DNA of 64,000 bases, taken from positions 124,001 through 188,000 of the forward strand of contig JAQGNY010000005.1 in assembly GCA_028293825.1 (NCBI GenBank), written 5' to 3'. The notes beneath the pieces are model-generated. The model worked only from the letters and a program-made list of their open reading frames with translations. It searched no databases and had not been told where the DNA came from. Of the stretch, positions 47,454 to 55,000 are shown in pieces. The DNA is from Verrucomicrobiaceae bacterium. GTDB lineage: Bacteria; Pseudomonadota; Gammaproteobacteria; Pseudomonadales; CAMLJR01. How positions within the stretch are numbered: position 1 is the stretch's first letter; the number at the start of each line of letters is the position of its first letter. The translations under genes were made by a program, and so were the position numbers.

Positions 47454-48320
47454 ATGAAAAAAATGAAGCTTAAGCAGTGGCTATTTTTTAACGTGCGCAA
47501 TTGCGTGGTCGTCGCGTTGAGTGTTGTTGCCTCTTTTTCTGTACAGGCGGCAACGGCGCCGGCACAGAGCTTGGTCGTCATTCCCGGTATTGAGCCGGCG
47601 TATTGTTTGAAAGTTGCCAAAGGTGCGGCGCAGGCGAATCCCGCCAAGTGTCCTGGATTTATGACGGAAGGTCTGGCCGCCAGTGCCAAAGAATGCGGCG
47701 AAGTCGGCGGTACGTTAAACGGCGAACAGCAGGGCACCGTTTATTCGGTGGATATCGACGGCGACGGCCAGCCGGAATACCTGTGGCAATTCAATGCTAA
47801 TTTCGCGTGCGAGGGTGCGGCCTCTTATTTCTCCTGCGGCAGTTCGAGTTGCCCGTTTGCCTTGGTGCGCAGACAGTCTGGTGAGGGGATGCCTAAACAA
47901 TCGGATGAACAGTGGCGAGCGCTCGGGACGATTCCGATTACTTCCAGCATTACCCCGGTACCGAACACCGGCGTGCCGCATTTTCCCGATTTGCAGATTG
48001 GCTGCGAGGAGTCCTCGTTCTGCGACACAGCGCTTTTGCACTGGAATGGCGAGCAATACGAGTCGATCTCGGTGGTATTGCACAGCGTGACGGTGACGTT
48101 GTTTCCATCGTCCGCGCTGGTTTCACCCCCGCAGGCGGTTGGTGTGTTGGCATCGCCGGCGCGCAATAGCACCGTAATCGGCAACTACGGAGCCGATGCC
48201 ATTTTCGCGGTGCTCGGGCATGTCGTAGGAACCGCCTATCTGCTGGTGTCACCGTGTAATGCGTGTGCGGCCGGCTTCATCGAGCGCCAAATCCTGTATC
48301 CAAACCCCAGCGATAAGTAA
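47454..48320 (+). CDS. Secreted protein of unknown function
   Basis: 288 residues from ATG 47454 (GTG 47436 and ATG 47463 also possible; no clear site for any). Signal peptide (NCVVVALSVVASFSVQAAT), then a cysteine-rich globular protein with about twelve cysteines in pairs (CLKVAKGAAQANPAKCPG, CEGAASYFSCGSSSCPF, CEESSFCDT, CNACAAG) and an Asp-rich DIDGDGQPEY segment like a calcium-binding loop. I do not recognise a family. It stands just before the surface-protein operon but is separated from it by 370 bp. Confidence 0.8.
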   Translation: MKKMKLKQWLFFNVRNCVVVALSVVASFSVQAATAPAQSLVVIPGIEPAYCLKVAKGAAQANPAKCPGFMTEGLAASAKECGEVGGTLNGEQQGTVYSVDIDGDGQPEYLWQFNANFACEGAASYFSCGSSSCPFALVRRQSGEGMPKQSDEQWRALGTIPITSSITPVPNTGVPHFPDLQIGCEESSFCDTALLHWNGEQYESISVVLHSVTVTLFPSSALVSPPQAVGVLASPARNSTVIGNYGADAIFAVLGHVVGTAYLLVSPCNACAAGFIERQILYPNPSDK

Positions 48321-48690
48321 CTGCTTCGATAGGGGTTTTTACCATGCCGAGTATGTATTGGCGGCATTGGTACTACTGCCTATAAGTAAAATCCACCGCT
48401 TTTGATACCGAAAAAATGTGATCCAGTTCCGTTAGCGCTTGTACTTACTGGCTTACGCACTTCCTCCCCGTCGTCTACGCAATGTCCCTTAGCGCACAAA
48501 CAGGCAAAGTCTTAAAAAACATTGAGTTAGGTGTTTCTATTGAGGCTGGTCGGCATTTTTTTACTTTTTGACAATATCCCCGCAACGTCAAGACTCATTC
48601 TCGATGAAACAGTTCTCGCGTTTTGAGCTGTTGCATGCGGGCGCTGAGTCCTGGGACCAGCGGCGACGTTTTAGCGATTAGGAGATGACC
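48321..48690 (+). promoter_or_regulatory. Leader region of the DUF11 surface-protein operon
   Basis: 370 bp. A TTGACA at 48568-48573 could be a -35 box, but no good -10 follows at 16-18 bp. A TTTTTTTACTTTTTG tract lies just before it. No recognised riboswitch or gene. An AGGAG site precedes the first ATG of the operon. Confidence 0.4.
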
Positions 48691-49236
48691 ATGTTCAATC
48701 GAGCGTTAGGGTTTGTTTTAGTTTGCTTGCTGGCGGCTTCGTCTGCTTTCGCGCATAGCGCGGGCGTCGAGGCGCAGCTGCAAGCGCGTCTGGTGGTGCT
48801 GCAGGCCGATGGCAAAGAAAGTTACCGCGCGGCGGATACCGCCGGCCCCGGCGCTGTAGTCGACTATCAGGTGACTTACTCGAATCGCACTGGCGCCCCG
48901 GTTGCCCATGTACTCGCGACATTGCCGATTCCGGCCGGCGCGATGGTGTATCTGCCCAGCTCCGCTAAACCCGTTCAAGTTCTCACCAGCATCGATGGCA
49001 CCACCTTCGCGCCGACGCCACTGCGCCGCACTGTCGTCAATGCGCAGGGCGCATCGGTGACGCAAATCGTTCCGGTCAGCGAATACCGTTTTTTACGTTG
49101 GGACCTCGGCACCTTGGCTGCCGGTGCATCCAGCATTGTCAGCGCTCGGATGAAAGTGATCGACGCCGACACCGCAGCTTCTGTTTCTACCACCACCAAC
49201 AACACCGATAGCGCTGTGTCTGGAGCACGGAAATGA
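48691..49236 (+). CDS. Secreted single-domain protein heading the DUF11 operon
   Basis: 181-182 residues: signal peptide MFNRALGFVLVCLLAASSAFAHS, then one immunoglobulin-like domain of the DUF11/conserved-repeat kind (GPGAVVDYQVTYSNRTGAPVAHVLATLPIPAGAMVY, YRFLRWDLGTLAAGASSIVSARMKV). The ATG at 48691 is used because AGGAG stands 6 nt before it; the ORF-track ATG at 48685 touches that site. Its stop overlaps the next start (ATGATG), so translation is coupled. Probably a periplasmic or surface component of the same assembly as the three large neighbours. Confidence 0.85.
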   Translation: MFNRALGFVLVCLLAASSAFAHSAGVEAQLQARLVVLQADGKESYRAADTAGPGAVVDYQVTYSNRTGAPVAHVLATLPIPAGAMVYLPSSAKPVQVLTSIDGTTFAPTPLRRTVVNAQGASVTQIVPVSEYRFLRWDLGTLAAGASSIVSARMKVIDADTAASVSTTTNNTDSAVSGARK

Positions 49237-51881
49237 TGACCTTTGCCGCAATTAAACGTCGCGCCGGCCTTAGCCGGTTTTCTAAATTGGGTGCTGCGGT
49301 GGTATTGGCCAGCGCGCTGATCAATTCGATCGGCGCCGCGTTGGCCGCGCCAGCCGCCGGCACCAGCATCGGCAACCAGGCATCGGCCACGTATTCGGAC
49401 GCGTCCGCCACCGTGCGCACCGTGACCAGCAATACCGTCATCACCATCGTGCAACAGGTGGCGAGCCTGACGTTGACCGCGAACGGCGCTAAAAATGTCG
49501 CGCTCGGCGGGCAAGTCAGCTATCCGCATACCCTGACCAACACCGGTAACGGCACCGATACGTTCGCGCTGTCGGTCGGCAACACCGGTGCTTTCAGCAT
49601 GACTAGCGTACTTCTGTATGCCGATGCGAACGGCGATGGCGTGCCCGATAACGCCGTGCCGATCACCACCAGCGGCGAATTGGCCGCTGGCGCGATCTTC
49701 AAGTTTGTCGCGGTCGGTGTTGTGCCGGTCTCGGCCGTGGCCGGCAACACCAACACGATCACTGTCACCAGCACCAGTACCTTCACCGGTTCAGTGACCG
49801 CCAACAACACCGATGTCACCACCGTGTCCAGCAACGCGGTTATCAACGTCACCAAGGCCATCGACGTTGCCGCCGGCCTGCCAGGCTCCGGTCCGCGTAC
49901 ATACACGTTGACTTACACCAACATCGGCGTCGGCGCGGCTACCAACCTGACCTTGGCCGACGTGATCCCGTCCGGCATGACCTACGTAGCGGCCAGCGCG
50001 CGTTGGAGCAGCACCGGTGCGACCGTCCTCACCGATGCCAACGCAGCGGATAACCAAAGCGGCGTCATTTACGACTTCAACGTCACCACTGCCAACCGCG
50101 TTACCGCTGTTATCGCGTCGGTCCCGGTCGGCGCCAGCGGCACGTTGAGCTTCCAAGTGAATGTGAACGCGAATGCGTTGCCGGGTGCGAACGCTGCGAC
50201 CTTGAACACCGCGTCGTACACCTACAACGACGGCGCCGTGACGACCTCCAGCACCAACACCAACAGCGTGCAGTTCGTGGTGACGCAAGCGGCGGCAGTA
50301 ACATTGAGTGGTTCGACCGTCGCCAGCGCCCCGCAAGGCGGCACTGTGACCTTTACCGACACAGTCACCAACACCGGCAACGGCACCGACAGCTTCGATA
50401 TCACCACCGGCGTTTCGACCTTTCCGGTCGGCACCACCTTCACGTTGTACAAAGCCGATGGCGTAACCCCGCTGATCGATAGCAACGGCAATGGCGTACC
50501 GGATACCGGTCCGCTGGCCCCGGCAGGCACGATGAATGTCGTGATCAAAGCGAACTTGCCGGCCGGCAGCACCGGCGGCTCGTACACCGTCAAAGCGATT
50601 GCGGTATCGAAAGTCGATCCGACCAAAACCGCCAATGCCGATAACACGTTGACGACGATCGCCACCAGCACGGTCGATCTGACCAACAACTCGTTCGGCG
50701 TTGGCGCTCCCGGTTTGGGCGCAGGTCCGGAAGGCAGCCCGGTCGTCACCGTCAGCGCCACCGCCGGCTCCATCGCGCACTTCACCCTGTATGTCGCCAA
50801 CGGCAGCGGCGTGGCCGATACCTTCAACCTGCAAGCCAGCACCGACGTGAATTTCGCCGGCCTGACCTTGCCAACCGGCTGGACGGTCGCGTTCAAGGAC
50901 GTCAACGGCGCCATCATCACCAACACCGGCGTGATCAATGCCGGCAGCAATGTCGCCGTGTATGCCGATGTCACCGTCCCGGCGGGAACGCTGGCCGCTA
51001 CCACCGACGTGTTCTTCCGCGCACTGTCGCCTACTTCCGGCGCCAATGACCGCCTGCACGATGCCATCCAAATCAGCGGCGCCCGCACGTTGACGCTGAC
51101 GCCGAACCACACCGGTCAGGCTTCCAGCGGCGGCACCGTGGTCTACACCCACACCATCACCAACAACGGCAATGTGTTGGAAGGCGATGGCGTGATCAGC
51201 CTGGTTGCACTCACCACCGCCGATTCCGGCAGCGGATTCAGCTCCACCGTGTACTGGGATCAAAACAACAACGGCGTACTCGACGTGACCGATCCGGCCG
51301 TGACCACTCTCGCGCAATTAGTTGGCGGCACCAACGGCGCCAGCACCGCGGCCGGTTTGGCCCCGGGCGAGAAAGCGACGCTGTTCGTGAAAGTGTACTC
51401 AGCGCCGGGCGCCGCTACCGGTGCCAGCGATACCGCGACCCTGACCGCAACCGTTACCGGTTTGGTCGGCGGCGTGGCGGTACCGGCAGCGGTGTCGGCA
51501 GCGGTGTCGGTAACCGACAGCACCACCATCATCGCCGGCGATCTGCAGCTGGTAATTCTGCAAGCGCTCGACGCCGCCTGCGATGGCACCGCCGATACTG
51601 CGTTCGCGGCGACCATCATCAGCGGCGGTGCCATCCCCGGTGCGTGCATTCGCTACCAAATCACCGCGACCAACGTCGGCTCCAGCGATGTCACCGCAGT
51701 GATTATCAGCAACGCCACCCCGGCCAACACCAAGTACCACGCCACTGTGGCGGCGACGACTTCGCGCGGTTCGGTAACCACGCCGAGCGCCAATACGGTC
51801 GGCACGGTACAGGCGACGGTGGGCACGCTGACCCCGACCCAAACCGCCGTGCTGACTTACGGTGTGCGCATCGACCCGTGA
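49233..51881 (+). CDS. Large secreted DUF11-repeat surface protein
   Basis: 882 residues. Signal peptide (VVLASALINSIGAALAAPAAG), an N-terminal module (GTSIGNQASATYSDASATVRT), then at least five beta-sandwich repeats that each restart with a phrase like GGQVSYPHTLTNTGNGTDTFAL, GGTVTFTDTVTNTGNGTDSFDI or GGTVVYTHTITNNGNVLEGDG, with interspersed calcium-type loops (DANGDGVPDNA, DSNGNGVPDTG, DQNNNGVLDVT). No TM or sorting tail is visible at the end (TPTQTAVLTYGVRIDP). Likely an extracellular or outer-membrane-associated fibre. Codon use is GC-richer than in flanking genes. Confidence 0.9.
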   Translation: MMTFAAIKRRAGLSRFSKLGAAVVLASALINSIGAALAAPAAGTSIGNQASATYSDASATVRTVTSNTVITIVQQVASLTLTANGAKNVALGGQVSYPHTLTNTGNGTDTFALSVGNTGAFSMTSVLLYADANGDGVPDNAVPITTSGELAAGAIFKFVAVGVVPVSAVAGNTNTITVTSTSTFTGSVTANNTDVTTVSSNAVINVTKAIDVAAGLPGSGPRTYTLTYTNIGVGAATNLTLADVIPSGMTYVAASARWSSTGATVLTDANAADNQSGVIYDFNVTTANRVTAVIASVPVGASGTLSFQVNVNANALPGANAATLNTASYTYNDGAVTTSSTNTNSVQFVVTQAAAVTLSGSTVASAPQGGTVTFTDTVTNTGNGTDSFDITTGVSTFPVGTTFTLYKADGVTPLIDSNGNGVPDTGPLAPAGTMNVVIKANLPAGSTGGSYTVKAIAVSKVDPTKTANADNTLTTIATSTVDLTNNSFGVGAPGLGAGPEGSPVVTVSATAGSIAHFTLYVANGSGVADTFNLQASTDVNFAGLTLPTGWTVAFKDVNGAIITNTGVINAGSNVAVYADVTVPAGTLAATTDVFFRALSPTSGANDRLHDAIQISGARTLTLTPNHTGQASSGGTVVYTHTITNNGNVLEGDGVISLVALTTADSGSGFSSTVYWDQNNNGVLDVTDPAVTTLAQLVGGTNGASTAAGLAPGEKATLFVKVYSAPGAATGASDTATLTATVTGLVGGVAVPAAVSAAVSVTDSTTIIAGDLQLVILQALDAACDGTADTAFAATIISGGAIPGACIRYQITATNVGSSDVTAVIISNATPANTKYHATVAATTSRGSVTTPSANTVGTVQATVGTLTPTQTAVLTYGVRIDP

Positions 51882-51887
51882 CAATTC

Positions 51888-51982
51888 GCGGGGCAGCGCC
51901 CCGCTGATTTTCGCACCAACTAACCACGCAATTTAACGCCTCGTCTTTCGGCCTCCCAACTAGCTCTGGGGGCCGGACGAGG
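51888..51982 (+). promoter_or_regulatory. Two strong hairpins in the intergenic gap of the surface operon
   Basis: GCGGGGC-agc-GCCCCGC (51888-51904) and a larger arm CCTCGTC...CGGCCTCCC pairing with GGGGGCCG...GACGAGG (51939-51982). Neither has a T run directly after it. They may tune the level of the 1955-residue protein, by processing or partial termination. Confidence 0.6.
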
Positions 51983-52046
51983 AACGCTCGCGCCTAAAAA
52001 TTGAGTTTTCTCAACTAAAGCGCGGCGAAGCTGACAGGGAACCGCC

Positions 52047-55000
52047 ATGCTCCGCACTGCTGCCCAACAACTGATCGCGACGGTGCTGCTCTGTGCAGCC
52101 ATCGTTGCGCCGGTCGTTGCGGCGCCGGTAGCAGGCAATAGTATCGACAACCAAGCAAGCGTCAGTTATGTCGATCAAAGCACTGGTTTAGCCGCAGTGC
52201 GCACCTCCAGTATCGTCAGCACCATCGTCCAAAGCGCCGATGTCACCCAACTGACACCGGATCGCACCCTCGCTCGCCCGCAAGGCACCGTCGTTACGTT
52301 CGCGCATACCCTGATCAACGCCGGCAACGGCGCCGCCACTTACGCGTTAAGCGCAGTATTGGTCGGCGGTGGCACGGTGAATCTGACCGATCTGCATATC
52401 TATCGCGACGCCAACGGCAATGGCATGCTCGATCCGGGTGAAGCCGAAATCAGCAGTGCTGTGCTGGCGGTCAATCAAAGTATCGATCTCATCGTCAGCG
52501 CACAGATTCCCGCTGCTGCAGTAGTAGGCCAACAGGGCCAAATCCAGCTGCGCGCGCAGAGCAATCTGCAAGCCGCTGCCGTTATCGCTACCGATACCGT
52601 GATCGTCAACGATGGCGCTTCGGTGACGTTAAGTCTGTCCACGCCAAATGCAGAGCGCGTGCGCAATCAGAAAATCCCGCTGCAATTACTGATCAAAAAT
52701 ATCGGCACCGACGCGGTCGGCATCCCGGTCACCGTCGATGATGTCGCGGTCAATCGTGTTCTGGTCGAAATGACCATTCCCGTCGGCACCACATTTGTCT
52801 CCGCCGAGGCACCGGCTGGCGCGCAAGTGCTTTTCCACCGTGTAAACACACCACGCATGGTGCTGGTCAGTGTTGCGCCGGAGCCGAAAAACATCGACGG
52901 CGTGTTTTACTCATTCACCGAATTCAACGCCGGTCGCAGCGCGGAAGTGACGTTGACGGTGAATGTCGAAAGCAACGTCATTTCGCAGATTCAATCGACA
53001 GCGCAGGTCTGGTTTGACGACACCCACGCGGCGCAAATCGAAGGCACCCCGGCGGATATCGACTGGGCGCAATCCAATACCGTGCGCGTTGCCGTGACCG
53101 CGGCGCCGGCCGCGATTCACTACTACAGCAACGATCAGTTCACGACCGAAGCGGCGACCACTGGGTTAGGCACGCCGCTGCATATTCAAGTCGATGCCAT
53201 CGCCTGCAACCAAAATCCGGCTGCCATCGATACGATGAAAATGACGATTCGCTCGTCCTGGTCGGGCGAATCGGAAACCTTCACCGCCACCGAAACCGGC
53301 GCCGATACCAGCGTGTTTCGCATCAATACGGTCGCTACCGTCGATGCCAGCAATGGCGCTACCAAACCCGAGAACGGTGTCGTCGAAACCGTCCACAACG
53401 ATACCCTGACCGCGACGATTAGCGGCTGCGGTGTCGGCGATATTTGGACCTCGATTCTGGTCGATCCGGACGGCGTCGTATTCGACAGCAAAACCAACGA
53501 GCCGATCAGCGGCGCCACCGTGCAATTGATCGACGTCACCGGCGCCGGCAATGGTGGCAGTGCCGGCGGCGCGGCGCGGGTATTTTTCGAAGACGGCGTG
53601 ACCCCGGCGCAAAGCGTGGTTCTGACCGCTGCCGATGGCATGTTCCGGTTCCCGTTGGTCGCTGCCAGCACCTATCGGTTGAAAGTCAGCACACCGCCGG
53701 GCCATGCCTTCGCATCGAAAGTGCCGGCTTCGTTGTTGCCCGCTGGCCGCGCCATCGATAACTCCGCGTCCTACGGTGGCGATTTTGTCGTCAGCGGCGC
53801 GATGGCGGCAGTGCATATCGATCTGCCGGTCGATCCCGCTGCGGTCGATGGTTTGCTGGTCGAAAAAACCACCTCGCGCAGCACCGCTGAGATCGGCGAT
53901 TTCGTCGACTACAGCGTGCAGGTTAAAAACAATTCCGGCACCACGTTCAACCGCCTCGCCGTACGCGACACGCTGCCGCACGGTTTTGCCTATCAGCCCG
54001 ACACGCTGCGTCGCGACGGCGTCCGCGTGGCCGATCCGGTCGGCGGTCGCGGCCCGGTGCTGAGTTTCGCTATCGATTCGCTCGTCGATGGCGCCACCGT
54101 CAAACTGACCTACCGCGTACGCATCGGTGTCGGCGCGCAATTGGGCGACGGCATCAACCGCGCGCAAGCGACCAGCACCGCGCCATTGGCGATCAGCAAC
54201 GTGGCCGAAGCCAAGGTGAAAGTCGAAGGCGGCGTGTTTAGCGATCGCGGTTTCGTGCTTGGCAAAATCTTCGCCGATTGCAACGGCGACAAAATTCAAA
54301 ACGCGGGCGAGCCCGGCGTTCCCGGCGTGCGCGTATGGCTGGAAGATGGCACCTACGCCATCACCGATGGCCTCGGCAAATACAGCTTCTACGGTTTGAG
54401 CCCGCGCACCCACGTCGCCAAAGTCGATCCGTCGACGGTGCCGGCCGGCGCCACTTTCGCCGTGCTGGATCAGCGCAATGCCGGCGTCGGTGACAGCCGC
54501 TTTATCGATTTGAAAAATGGCGAACTGGCGCGCGCCGACTTCGCCTTGACGCAGTGCGACAAAACGCTGCTCGACACGATTGCGCAACGCCGCGTGCAGG
54601 CCGAGCAACATACCGGCGAACTCGAAGCCGGCGTCAACGTTGCGCTGACTTTGGACAACAACGCTGTGGCCGATCCGCGCTCGAAAGCCGCCAGCGGTTT
54701 GATCGCCGACAACAACGCCAACCCGCAGGCGCTGGCCACTGCCATCGCCACCGTTGAAGCCGCGATTCTGGCGCAACGCCCACTTGCCGAAGTGGCCGAC
54801 GCGCTCGATAACAGCACCGATTTCGTCGGCCTGAGCGATGGCGCCGCGGTCGCCGGCACGCAAATTCGGCTGCTGGTAAAAGGCTTGCTCGGCGCGTCGC
54901 TGAATGTGTTGGTCAACGGCGATGCGATTCCCGACAGCCGTCTCGGCACCCGCGTTACCCGCGCCGAAAAACAACTCGAAGTGCTCGAATTTATCGGCGT

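Noticed and set aside
48480-48560. Possible cyclic-di-GMP (GEMM) riboswitch ahead of the surface operon
   Set aside because: GCGCACAAACAGGCAAAGTC looked suggestive, but the conserved GEMM core and the second arm are absent.
49791-51317. 508-residue minus-strand ORF (and 50222..51112 -)
   Set aside because: Antisense shadow of the DUF11 gene. The GC-rich codon use leaves the opposite frames open; the translation is Gly/Arg/Ala low-complexity with no domain.
53166-54974. 602-residue minus-strand ORF
   Set aside because: Antisense to the 1955-residue surface gene, whose plus-strand product has a signal peptide and ordered domains. No site or recognisable protein on the minus strand.
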